From Streptomyces sp. NRRL B-24484 (GTDB lineage: Bacteria; Actinomycetota; Actinomycetes; Streptomycetales; Streptomycetaceae), in contig NZ_JOAI01000039.1 of the NCBI RefSeq assembly GCF_000717715.1, positions 16,935-80,934 on the forward strand: DNA of 64,000 nt, written 5' to 3'. Each line of letters opens with the position of its first letter. Within the stretch, counting starts at the first letter, position 1. The notes below the pieces were generated by a model. That model ran no database searches. It worked only from the letters and a program-made list of their open reading frames with translations, and was not told where the DNA came from. The translations under genes were made by a program, and so were the position numbers. Below are positions 50,682 to 58,850 of this stretch, piece by piece.

Positions 50682-51590
50682 ATGACCCGAGTCCCGTACG
50701 ACCCCGCCCGGCCCTGGCGCGGCATCATGGTCGCCACCGCGCTGCCGCTGCGCGAGGACCTCACGGTCGACCACGACGCCTACGGCGAGCACGTCCGCCG
50801 GCTGATCGACGCCGGGTGCCACGGCGTCGTCCCGAACGGCTCGCTCGGCGAGTACCAGACGCTCACCCCGGAGGAGCGCGCCCGCGTGGTGCGCACCGCC
50901 GTCGAGGCCGCCGGCGACGGTGCGCGGGTCATGCCCGGCGTCGCCGCGTACGGCTCCGCCGAGTCCCGCCGCTGGGCCGAGCAGGCCGCCGAGGCGGGCG
51001 CGGGCTCGGTGCTGCTGCTGCCGCCCAACGCCTACCGCGCCGACGAGACCGCCGTCCGCGCCCACTACGCCGAGGTCGCCAAGGCCGGTCTGCCCGTCGT
51101 GGCGTACAACAACCCGATCGACACCAAGGTCGACCTGGTGCCCGAACTTCTCGCCCGGCTGCACGCGGACGGCTCGATCGTCGCGGTGAAGGAGTTCAGC
51201 GGCGACGTCCGCCGCGCCTACCAGATCGCCGAACTCGCCCCCGGGCTCGACCTGCTGATCGGCGCCGACGACGTGCTGCTGGAGCTCGCCCTGGCCGGCG
51301 CGGTCGGCTGGATCGCCGGCTACCCCAACGCGCTGCCCACGGCCTCCGTCACGCTGTACGAGGCCGCCGTCGCCGGCGACCTCGCCACCGCGCTGCCGCT
51401 CTACCGCACCCTGCACCCGCTGCTGCGCTGGGACTCCAAGACCGAGTTCGTGCAGGCCATCAAGCTGTCCATGGACATCGCCGGACTGCCCGGCGGCCCC
51501 TGCCGCCCACCGCGCGGCCCGCTCACGCCCGAGGTCGAGGCGGCCGTCCGCGCCGCCACCGAGAAGGCCCTCGCCGAGGGCCTGTCCTAG
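50682..51590 (+). CDS. Pyrroline-4-hydroxy-2-carboxylate deaminase (DapA family)
   Basis: A 302-residue Schiff-base enzyme of the dihydrodipicolinate synthase/N-acetylneuraminate lyase superfamily. K170 (IVAVKEFSGD) is the Schiff-base Lys and Y142 (VVAYNNP) the conserved proton relay. NGSLGEYQTLTPEE replaces the GTTGE motif of DapA, as in the hydroxyproline-pathway branch. It would convert pyrroline-4-hydroxy-2-carboxylate to alpha-ketoglutarate semialdehyde and ammonia. The next gene encodes the epimerase that feeds the pathway, which supports this over lysine synthesis. Confidence 0.85.
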   Translation: MTRVPYDPARPWRGIMVATALPLREDLTVDHDAYGEHVRRLIDAGCHGVVPNGSLGEYQTLTPEERARVVRTAVEAAGDGARVMPGVAAYGSAESRRWAEQAAEAGAGSVLLLPPNAYRADETAVRAHYAEVAKAGLPVVAYNNPIDTKVDLVPELLARLHADGSIVAVKEFSGDVRRAYQIAELAPGLDLLIGADDVLLELALAGAVGWIAGYPNALPTASVTLYEAAVAGDLATALPLYRTLHPLLRWDSKTEFVQAIKLSMDIAGLPGGPCRPPRGPLTPEVEAAVRAATEKALAEGLS

Positions 51591-51656
51591 CCGTCCCGCC
51601 CGCCGGCCGCCGCCCACCCGGCGCGGCCGGCCCCCGACCACCGAGGGGGAGCGGCC

Positions 51657-52658
51657 ATGCGCAGCCGCCACGTGTTCCACGCCGTCGACTCGCACACCGA
51701 GGGCATGCCCACCCGTGTGATCACCGGCGGGTTCGGCACCCTGCCCGGCGCCACCATGGCCGAGCGGCGGGTGCACTTCCAGCAGCACCTGGACCACTTC
51801 CGCACCCTGCTGATGTACGAGCCCCGCGGGCACGCCGCGATGAGCGGCGCGATCCTGCAGCCTCCGACCAGGCCGGACGCCGACTTCGGCGTGCTCTACA
51901 TCGAGGTCTCCGGCCTGCTGCCGATGTGCGGCCACGGCACCATCGGCGTCGCCACCGTCCTCGTCGAGACCGGCATGGTCGAGGTGCAGGAGCCGGTGAC
52001 CACCGTCCGGCTGGACACCCCGGCCGGCCTGGTCGTCGCCGAGGTGCGGGTCGAGGACGGCGCGGCGAAGGCCGTCACCATCCGCAACGTGCCGTCCTTC
52101 TCCGCGGGCCTCGACCTCAAGGTCGACGTCCCCGGCTTCGGCACCGTCTCCTACGACCTCGCCTACGGCGGCAACTACTACGCGATCCTGCCGCTGGACC
52201 GGCTCGGCCTGCCCTTCGACCGGGCCCGCAAGCAGGAGATCCTGGACGCCGGCCTCGCCGTGATGGCCGCGATCAACGAGACCGACCGGCCCGTCCACCC
52301 CGAGGACGACGCCATCAACGGCTGCCACCACGTGCAGCTGGTCGCCCCCGGCTCCACCGGGCGGCACTCCCGGCACGCCATGGCGATCCACCCCGGCTGG
52401 TTCGACCGCTCGCCGTGCGGCACCGGCACCTCGGCCCGGATGGCGCAGCTCAACGCCCGCGGCGAACTGCCGATCGGCCAGGACTTCGTCAACGAGTCCT
52501 TCATCGGCACCACCTTCACCGGACGCATCGTGGAGCGCACCACCGTCGCCGGCCGCCCCGCGATCGTGCCGACCGTCACCGGCCGCGCCTGGCTGACCGG
52601 CACCGCCCAGTACTTCCTCGACCCCGACGACCCCTTCCCGGCCGGCTTCCTGCTCTGA
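51657..52658 (+). CDS. 4-hydroxyproline 2-epimerase (proline racemase family)
   Basis: A 333-residue, cofactor-independent epimerase that interconverts trans-4-hydroxy-L-proline and cis-4-hydroxy-D-proline. The two catalytic Cys are present: C91 (PMCGHGTIG) and C254 (DRSPCGTGTSA), one on each face of the substrate. The Cys/Cys pair and the PCGTGT motif match 4-hydroxyproline epimerases rather than dehydratases. The product is the substrate of the three-subunit dehydrogenase encoded upstream. ATG 51657 follows GGGGGAG. Confidence 0.9.
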   Translation: MRSRHVFHAVDSHTEGMPTRVITGGFGTLPGATMAERRVHFQQHLDHFRTLLMYEPRGHAAMSGAILQPPTRPDADFGVLYIEVSGLLPMCGHGTIGVATVLVETGMVEVQEPVTTVRLDTPAGLVVAEVRVEDGAAKAVTIRNVPSFSAGLDLKVDVPGFGTVSYDLAYGGNYYAILPLDRLGLPFDRARKQEILDAGLAVMAAINETDRPVHPEDDAINGCHHVQLVAPGSTGRHSRHAMAIHPGWFDRSPCGTGTSARMAQLNARGELPIGQDFVNESFIGTTFTGRIVERTTVAGRPAIVPTVTGRAWLTGTAQYFLDPDDPFPAGFLL

Positions 52659-52733
52659 GCAGCGGCGGGCCGGAACCCGGCCCGCCACCCGGCCGACACC
52701 CCGTCCGTCCGCGCACCCTCCGAAGGACCCGAC

Positions 52734-54074
52734 GTGACCGTCACCTCGTACAACCCCGCCGACCCGACCGACCTGGTGCTCACCGTCGACGCCGCCGGCG
52801 CGGCCGGCACCCGGGCCGCCGTCGACCGGGCCCGCACCGCCCAGCCGGGCTGGTACGCCGCCGGGGCGGCAGGCCGCGCCGCCGCGCTCGGCCGCGCCGC
52901 CGACGCCGTCGAGGCCGCCGCCGAGGAGCTGGCCGCGCTCGCCGTCCGCGAGGTCGGCAAGCCGCCCGGCGAGGCCCGCGCCGAGACCGCCCGCGCGGTC
53001 GCCATCCTCCGCTACTACGCGCAGGCGCCCTACGCCCCCGTCGGCGCCGTGCACGACACCGCCTCGGGGCCCGGCCTGCTGCTCACCCGCCGACGCCCGC
53101 ACGGCGTCGCCGGGCTCGTCACCCCGTGGAACTTCCCGCTGGCGATCCCGGTCTGGAAGGCCGCCCCGGCGCTCGCCACCGGCAACACCGCCGTCCTCAA
53201 GCCCGCCCCCGAGGCCACCGCCTGCGCGCTGCGCCTCGCCGAACTCCTCGGCCTGCCCGAGGGCGTGCTCACCGTGGTGCCCGGCGGCGCCGAGGAGGGC
53301 ACCGCCCTGATCGACACCGCCGACGTGGTCTCCTTCACCGGTTCCACCGCCGTCGGACAGCGGGTCGTCGCCGCCACCGCCGCCCGCGGCATCCCCGCCC
53401 AGGCCGAACTCGGCGGACTCAACGCCGCGATCGTGCTGCCCGACGCCGACATCGAGCAGGCCGCCGACCACCTCGCCGCCGCCGTCGCCGGGTACGCCGG
53501 ACAGAAGTGCACCGCCACCGGCCAGGTGATCGCCGTCGGCGCCGCGTACGAGCCGCTGCGCGAGGCCCTCACCAAGCGGCTCGCCGCCGCCGACCGCGGC
53601 CCCGTCATCGGCGAGGCCGCCCTCGACCGCCTCACCGGCGCCGTCGCCGCCGCCCGCGAGGCCGGCGCCACCGTCCTCACCGGCGGCGGCCGCACCCCCG
53701 GGACCGGCTGGGGCTTCGAACCCGCACTGCTCGCCGACGTGCCCGCCGGCCACCCGCTGCGCACCGAGGAGCACTTCGGCCCGCTCGCCGTCCTGCTGCC
53801 CGCCGCCGACCTCGACGAGGCGATCGCGCTCGCCAACGCCGGACGGCACACCCTCGCCGCCTCCGTGCACACCCGCGACCTCGACACCGCGCTCGCCGCC
53901 GCCGACCGGCTCGCCGCCGGCATGATCCGGGTCAACGCCCCCACCACCGGCGTCGACTTCCACCTGCCCTTCGGCGGCACCGGCTCGGCCGGCTACGGCG
54001 GACGCGAACAGGGCACCGCCGCCCTGGAGTTCTACACCGCGAGCCGCACCGTCACGCTCCTCCCCGGCGCATGA
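52734..54074 (+). CDS. Alpha-ketoglutarate semialdehyde dehydrogenase (ALDH family)
   Basis: A 446-residue NAD(P)-dependent aldehyde dehydrogenase, shorter than most ALDHs. Conserved elements: VTPWNFPLAIPVWK, VSFTGSTAVGQ, catalytic E225 (AELGG) and nucleophile C259 (GYAGQKCTATG). In this operon it should oxidise 2,5-dioxovalerate to 2-oxoglutarate, the last step of hydroxyproline breakdown into the TCA cycle. GTG 52734 follows CGAAGGA. It overlaps the next gene by 4 bases. Confidence 0.88.
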   Translation: MTVTSYNPADPTDLVLTVDAAGAAGTRAAVDRARTAQPGWYAAGAAGRAAALGRAADAVEAAAEELAALAVREVGKPPGEARAETARAVAILRYYAQAPYAPVGAVHDTASGPGLLLTRRRPHGVAGLVTPWNFPLAIPVWKAAPALATGNTAVLKPAPEATACALRLAELLGLPEGVLTVVPGGAEEGTALIDTADVVSFTGSTAVGQRVVAATAARGIPAQAELGGLNAAIVLPDADIEQAADHLAAAVAGYAGQKCTATGQVIAVGAAYEPLREALTKRLAAADRGPVIGEAALDRLTGAVAAAREAGATVLTGGGRTPGTGWGFEPALLADVPAGHPLRTEEHFGPLAVLLPAADLDEAIALANAGRHTLAASVHTRDLDTALAAADRLAAGMIRVNAPTTGVDFHLPFGGTGSAGYGGREQGTAALEFYTASRTVTLLPGA

Positions 54075-55111
54075 GCGGCGCACCCGGGCCCGTCGTCGTC
54101 GAGGCCGTCGACTACCACACCGCCGGCGAGCCCTTCCGGATCGTCACCGCCGGACTGCCGCCCGTCCCCGGCGAGACCGTCGCCGAACGCCGCGCCGTCG
54201 CCATCGGCGCCGGCGGCACCGCCACCGCACCCCGCCCCGGCCCGCTGGACGACCTGCGGCGGCTGCTCACCCGCGAACCCCGCGGCCACGCCGGGATGTA
54301 CGGCGGCTTCGTGGTGCCGCCCGACGACGACGGCGCCCACCTCGGCGTGCTGTTCTGGCACAAGGACGGGTACTCCACCGCCTGCGGCCACGGCACCATC
54401 GCCCTCGCCGCCTGGGCCGTCGACACCGGCACCGTCCCCGCACCCGCCGACGGCACCGCCGAGGTGCGGATCGACGTCCCCTCCGGCCGGGTCGCCGCCA
54501 CCGTGCACCGCAGCGGCGGACGCACCACCGGCATCGCCTTCCGCAACGTGCCCGCCTTCGTCACCGCCCGCGGCCTGGACGTCAGCACCCGGTACGGGCC
54601 GTGCACGGTCGACGTCGCCCACGCCGGCGCCTGCTACGCCTTCGTCCGTGCCGCCGACCTCGGGCTGAGCGTCACCACCGCCCGGCTGCCCGGCCTCACC
54701 GCCGCCGGACAGGCCGTCCGGGCCGCCCTCGACGGCCACCCCGCCACCCGCCACCCCGCCGACGACCGGCTCTCCGGCGTCTACGGCACCGTCCTGTACG
54801 AGACCCTGCCCGACACCGGCGACGGCCCCGCCCAGCGCAACGTCACCGTCTTCGCCGACGGCCAGATCGACCGCTCGCCCTGCGGCTCCGCCACCTCCGC
54901 CCGGCTCGCCCTGCTCGCCGCCGACGGCGTGCTGCCGCCCGGCAAGGCACTGCGCCACGAGTCGCTGATCGGCACCGCCTTCACCGGCCGGGTGCTCGGC
55001 GAGCGGGACGGCGGCCTGCTCACCGAGGTCACCGGCACCGCCCACCGCACCGGAGAGCACCGCTTCCTGCTCGACCCCCACGACGACCTCGGAGCGGGCT
55101 TCCTGCTGTGA
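54071..55111 (+). CDS. Second proline-racemase-family protein, probably acting on 3-hydroxyproline
   Basis: A 346-residue paralogue of the upstream epimerase. Both Cys positions are kept, C105 (STACGHGTIA) and C271 (DRSPCGSATSA), but the surrounding residues differ (TAC for PMC, GSAT for GTGT). Coupling to an ornithine-cyclodeaminase-type reductase suggests trans-3-hydroxy-L-proline dehydratase, whose product that reductase would convert to proline. However, known dehydratases usually replace one Cys by Thr or Ser, so epimerase activity on another proline derivative is equally possible. It overlaps its neighbours on both sides by 4 bases. Confidence 0.8.
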   Translation: MSGAPGPVVVEAVDYHTAGEPFRIVTAGLPPVPGETVAERRAVAIGAGGTATAPRPGPLDDLRRLLTREPRGHAGMYGGFVVPPDDDGAHLGVLFWHKDGYSTACGHGTIALAAWAVDTGTVPAPADGTAEVRIDVPSGRVAATVHRSGGRTTGIAFRNVPAFVTARGLDVSTRYGPCTVDVAHAGACYAFVRAADLGLSVTTARLPGLTAAGQAVRAALDGHPATRHPADDRLSGVYGTVLYETLPDTGDGPAQRNVTVFADGQIDRSPCGSATSARLALLAADGVLPPGKALRHESLIGTAFTGRVLGERDGGLLTEVTGTAHRTGEHRFLLDPHDDLGAGFLL

Positions 55112-56019
55112 TCCCCCACCTGCCGCTCACCCTCGGGCCGGCCGCGGCCGTCCGCGCCCTCGCCGACGCGCTCGCGGCCGGCCTCGACCCCGAGACCGCG
55201 CCGCCGCGCACCGCCGTCCCCGTGCCGGCCGGCGAACTGCTGCTCATGCCCGCCGCGGCCGGCCGCTACGCCGGCGTGAAGATCGCCGGGGTGGCACCCG
55301 CCAACCCGGACCACGGCCTGCCCCGGATCACCGGCGGCTACCTGCTGCTCGACGGGCCGACCCTGCAGCCGCTCGCCCTGCTCGACGGCGCCGCCCTCAC
55401 CGCGCTGCGCACCCCCGCCGTCACCGCCCTCGCCCTCGACCGGCTCGCCGCCCCCGACGCCCCGCACCTGGTGCTGTTCGGCACCGGACCGCAGGCGTAC
55501 GGGCACCTCGACGCGCTGCTCGCCGTCCGGCCGGTCGAGCGGGTCACCGTGGTCGGCCGCCGCCCCGGCCCCGCCGAGGAGCTCGCCGCGCACGCCCGGG
55601 CCCGCGGCACCGCCGCGGCGGTCGGCGGACCGGAGGCCGTCGCCGAGGCCGACCTGGTGGTCTGCTGCACCACCGCCCGCACCCCGCTCTTCGACGGCCG
55701 GCTCGTGGCGCCGCACGCCGCCGTCGCCGCCGTCGGCTCGCACGAACCCGACGCCCGGGAGGTCGACACCGTGCTCGTCCGCGGGTCGGCGCTGTACGCC
55801 GAGGCGCGGTCGGCCGCGCTGCGGGAGGCCGGGGACCTGGTGGCGGCCTTCGCCGAGGACGGCCCGGCACCGCTTGCTAATCTTTCAGAACTGGTGACGG
55901 GCGCGGCAGTTGTCCCCCATGATCGGCCACGGCTGTTCAAGAGCGTCGGCATGGCCTGGGAGGACCTCGCGGTCGCCGCCGCCCAGTACGAGAGCACCAC
56001 CGGGCTCGGCGCAACGTGA
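55108..56019 (+). CDS. Ornithine cyclodeaminase/mu-crystallin family reductase
   Basis: A 303-residue NAD(P)-binding protein. The Rossmann motif is LFGTGPQAYGHLDALLAV (about 122-139), and the N-terminal half forms the dimer and substrate domain (GELLLMPAAAGRYAGVKIAG). Members near hydroxyproline genes reduce delta-1-pyrroline-2-carboxylate to L-proline, which fits with the preceding racemase-family dehydratase candidate. A true ornithine cyclodeaminase role is less likely here. GTG 55108 overlaps the previous stop. Its own stop lies within the GntR operator site 3. Confidence 0.82.
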   Translation: MIPHLPLTLGPAAAVRALADALAAGLDPETAPPRTAVPVPAGELLLMPAAAGRYAGVKIAGVAPANPDHGLPRITGGYLLLDGPTLQPLALLDGAALTALRTPAVTALALDRLAAPDAPHLVLFGTGPQAYGHLDALLAVRPVERVTVVGRRPGPAEELAAHARARGTAAAVGGPEAVAEADLVVCCTTARTPLFDGRLVAPHAAVAAVGSHEPDAREVDTVLVRGSALYAEARSAALREAGDLVAAFAEDGPAPLANLSELVTGAAVVPHDRPRLFKSVGMAWEDLAVAAAQYESTTGLGAT

Positions 56020-56030
56020 CATTGTACGAT
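56016..56030 (+). promoter_or_regulatory. GntR-type operator, site 3, and gntR -10 box
   Basis: GTGACAT-TG-TA (56016-56026) is the third copy of the shared word and overlaps TACGAT (56025-56030), a good -10 box for the regulator gene. GGAGG lies 7 bases before its ATG. This indicates autoregulation. Confidence 0.6.
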
Positions 56031-56059
56031 GGGGTCCAGTACACCTCCGGAGGCACACC

Positions 56060-56767
56060 ATGGCGGACCTCAAGCCCCGCGCCCTCATCTCCGTCCAGGA
56101 GAGACTGCGCGACCAGGTCGCCCACGCCCTGCGTGCGGCCCTGATCTCCGGCGAGCTGCGCCCCGGCGTCGTCTACTCGGCCCCCGCCCTCGCCGCCGAC
56201 TTCGGCGTCTCCGCCACGCCCGTGCGCGAGGCCATGCTCGACCTCGCCCGCGAGGGCCTGGTCGAGGCCGTCCGCAACAAGGGCTTCCGGGTCACCGAGC
56301 TCAGCGAGCGCGACCTCGACGAGTTCACCGAGATCCGCGCCCTGATCGAGGTGCCGACGGTCGGACGGGTCACCCGCACCGCCACCCGCGACCAGCTCGA
56401 AGCGCTCCGCCCCGAGGCCGAGGCCATCGTCGCCGCCGCCCGCGAGCACGACCTCATCGCCTACCTGGAGGCCGACCGCCGCTTCCACCTCGGCCTGCTC
56501 GGCCTCGCCGGCAACGCCCGGCTCGTCGAGACCGTCGGCGACCTCCGCAAGCGGTCCCGGCTGTACGGGCTCACCAGGCTCGACCAGCGCGGCGAACTCG
56601 TCTCCAGCGCCGAGGAGCACCTGGAACTGCTCGACCTGATGATCGCCGGGGACGCCGAGGCCGCCGAGGAGTGCATGTCCCGCCACCTCGGACACGTCCG
56701 CTCGCTCTGGGCGGCCGGTCTCGAAGCCGCCGCGGAGGAGGAGCCGCTGCGGCTCCGCGCCCGCTGA
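56060..56767 (+). CDS. GntR-family (FadR-type) transcriptional regulator
   Basis: A 235-residue GntR regulator of the FadR/FCD subgroup. The N-terminal winged helix (about 10-75) includes LAADFGVSATPVREAMLDLA and the recognition helix. The all-helical FCD domain (about 85-225) contains the metal and ligand residues D/H (EADRRFHLGLLGLAGN and a later HLELLDLMIAGD). It should sense a hydroxyproline-pathway intermediate and control the two catabolic operons and itself through the GTGACATNNTA sites. It ends the plus-strand cluster. Confidence 0.92.
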   Translation: MADLKPRALISVQERLRDQVAHALRAALISGELRPGVVYSAPALAADFGVSATPVREAMLDLAREGLVEAVRNKGFRVTELSERDLDEFTEIRALIEVPTVGRVTRTATRDQLEALRPEAEAIVAAAREHDLIAYLEADRRFHLGLLGLAGNARLVETVGDLRKRSRLYGLTRLDQRGELVSSAEEHLELLDLMIAGDAEAAEECMSRHLGHVRSLWAAGLEAAAEEEPLRLRAR

Positions 56768-56792
56768 AGACGCCCGGTCTGCGCCGGGAGGG

Positions 56793-57065
56793 TCACCAGC
56801 CGGGGCGGTGGTCCTGCGCTATGGCCCTGGACAGGTCCTCCGGTGAGCCCAGCGGGCACGGCCGGCCGTTCAGGAGGGCCGCGGCTATCGTCACCTGGTC
56901 CGACCACTCGATGACCAGCCGGTCCCGCCCGCGGACGTAGCAGTTCCGGCCCCAGACCATTCTGCGGCCCGCGACCTCCGGGAAATCGGCCGGACCTGCC
57001 GACAGCGCGCGCGCCCAGCCCGCCCGCTCGATCTCCTGATCCCAGAAACCAGGGCCAGCGATCAT
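56793..57065 (-). CDS. Small protein of unknown function
   Basis: A 90-residue protein not recognised by me. ATG 57065 has a textbook ribosome binding site (AAGGAGG, 6 bases). The sequence starts MIAGPGFWDQEIERAGWARA and has a central DRLVIEWSDQVTIAAALLNG, a plausible small alpha/beta domain. There is no signal peptide or membrane span. It lies between the gntR gene and allophanate hydrolase on the same strand as the latter, 114 bases downstream of it. It could be the distal gene of the carboxylase operon or independent. Confidence 0.65.
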   Translation of the reverse strand: MIAGPGFWDQEIERAGWARALSAGPADFPEVAGRRMVWGRNCYVRGRDRLVIEWSDQVTIAAALLNGRPCPLGSPEDLSRAIAQDHRPGW

Positions 57066-57179
57066 GGCTACCTCCTTGCAAGTGCACGACACCTTCACAT
57101 CCCGGGCCGATTCGGGGCAAGTCAGGTGCGGGGCCTTCGGGAGGCCGGGCGGGGCGGGCCGGTCCGTGCGCACGGCCGA

Positions 57180-58850
57180 TCAGGGTTGTGCAGGTTCCCG
57201 CCCGAGGTGCGACCGCCAGCCTCCGGTGCCGGTGATGTCCTCGGCTCCGTCGAGGGCGGCGGGTTCGCAGAGGAAGCCGGGGGTGCGGGTGCCGTCGGCG
57301 AGGAGGACGGGGCCGAGGGCCATGGGGTGGGGGAGGCCGGCCAGCAGGGTGCCGAGGCCGGCGGCCGGGAGCTCCCAGAGTTCGCCGGCGACGGCGGCGC
57401 CGTCCGCCTCGACCCGGACGAGGCCGGGCTTGGGCGGGACGGTGTCCAGGGCGTACAGCCGGTAGGCCGGCGCCGTCTCCACCTCGCCGCAGAACCGGCC
57501 GCCCAGCGCGGTGAGTTGGCCGTTGAGCGGCTGGCCGGTCAGGTGGGCGCCGAACACCGCCAGCCGGACGGGGGGTTCGGTGAGCAGCCGGGCGAGGCCG
57601 CAGAGCCGGGCCTCGGTGTCGGCCGGGCCGACCAGCATCACGCCGAAGGGCAGCCCCCGGACGGTGCCGGCCGGTACCGCGATCGCACAGAGGCCCAGCA
57701 GGTTGGCCGAGTTGGTGAAGCGGCCGAGCCGCGCGTTGCTGCCGACCGGGTCGGCGGCGACCTCGGCGAGGGTCGGGTGCCAGGTCGTGGTGGGCAGCAG
57801 CAGGGCGTCCGCGTCGCCGAGTTCGGCCAGGGCGAGCGTCCGCAGCCGGCCCAGTTCGGCGAGGTCGGCGTACAGCCGGTGCGCGGGGACGTCGCGGGCG
57901 GCGCGGATGATCCCGGCCACCACCGGGTCGAGGCCGTCGCCGCCCTTCTCGGTGAGCGCGTCGACGAACTCGCCGACGGCCGCGTACCGTTCGGCAACGA
58001 AGGCGCCCTGGTAGAGCATGGCGGCGACCGTGTCGAAGGGGACCAGGTCGAGGTCGCGCAGCTCGGCCCCGGCCGCGGCGAACCGGTCGGCCGCCGCGGT
58101 GAAGGCCTCCGCCCAGCCGTCGGCGAGGCTGCCCAGCCCGGCGACGGCCGGGACGGCGATCCGCCAGGGGCCCGGCCGGCGGGCCGCCGGTGCGGCCGGT
58201 GCGGGGTCGGCGAGAAGCCGCAGCGCGGCCTCCGCCTCGCCGACCGTCCGGGCGAACACCGACACGCAGTCCACGCTCGCGCAGGCCGGCACCACGCCCT
58301 CGGTGGGCACCCGGCCGGGGGCGGGCTTGAGGCCGACGATGCCGTTGAGGGCGGCCGGCACCCTGCCCGAGCCCGCGGTGTCGGTGCCGAGCGCCAGGTC
58401 GGCGATGCCGAGCGCGACGGCGACGGCCGAACCGGAGCTCGACCCGCCGGCGATCCGCTCCGGGTCGGCGGTGCCGCGGACCGCGCCGTACGGGCTGCGG
58501 GTGCCGACCAGGCCGGTGGCGAACTGGTCGAGGTTGGTGGTGCCGAGGACGACCGAGCCGGCCGCGCGCAGCCGGGCCACCGCCGGGGCGTCCCGCTCGG
58601 GCAGGTGGGCGTAGCCGGGGCAGCCGGCGGTGGTGGGCAGCCCGGCGACGTCGATGTTGCCCTTCACCGCGCAGACCGTGCCCGCCAGCGGCAGGTGCTC
58701 GCCGGCGGCGACCCGGGCGTCCACCAAGGCGGCCTCCGCCTCGGCCTCGGCCTGCGGACGGAGGTCGATCCAGACCTCCGGCCGGTCGGCGACGGCGATC
58801 CGGGCGTAGGCCCGGCAGACGCGCTCCACGGCTGTGACGGCGGCGCTCAC
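57180..58850 (-). CDS. atzF: Allophanate hydrolase
   Basis: A 556-residue amidase-signature enzyme that splits allophanate into ammonia and carbon dioxide. The Ser-cisSer-Lys triad is present: K63 (CAVKGNIDVAG), S137 (AGGSSSGSAV) and S161 (DTAGSGRVPA). The first 440 residues are the amidase domain; the last 110 form the extra domain typical of full-length enzymes (LGGRFCGEVE, LWELPAAGLGTLLAG). GTG 58850 overlaps the carboxylase stop by 4 bases. It completes the ATP-dependent route for urea or carboxyguanidine-derived nitrogen. Confidence 0.95.
   Translation of the reverse strand: MSAAVTAVERVCRAYARIAVADRPEVWIDLRPQAEAEAEAALVDARVAAGEHLPLAGTVCAVKGNIDVAGLPTTAGCPGYAHLPERDAPAVARLRAAGSVVLGTTNLDQFATGLVGTRSPYGAVRGTADPERIAGGSSSGSAVAVALGIADLALGTDTAGSGRVPAALNGIVGLKPAPGRVPTEGVVPACASVDCVSVFARTVGEAEAALRLLADPAPAAPAARRPGPWRIAVPAVAGLGSLADGWAEAFTAAADRFAAAGAELRDLDLVPFDTVAAMLYQGAFVAERYAAVGEFVDALTEKGGDGLDPVVAGIIRAARDVPAHRLYADLAELGRLRTLALAELGDADALLLPTTTWHPTLAEVAADPVGSNARLGRFTNSANLLGLCAIAVPAGTVRGLPFGVMLVGPADTEARLCGLARLLTEPPVRLAVFGAHLTGQPLNGQLTALGGRFCGEVETAPAYRLYALDTVPPKPGLVRVEADGAAVAGELWELPAAGLGTLLAGLPHPMALGPVLLADGTRTPGFLCEPAALDGAEDITGTGGWRSHLGREPAQP

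Noticed and set aside
50667..54083. Minus-strand open frame across the hydroxyproline operon
   Set aside because: Gly/Val/Ala/Arg-rich antisense shadow of the deaminase, epimerase and ALDH genes; no family features.
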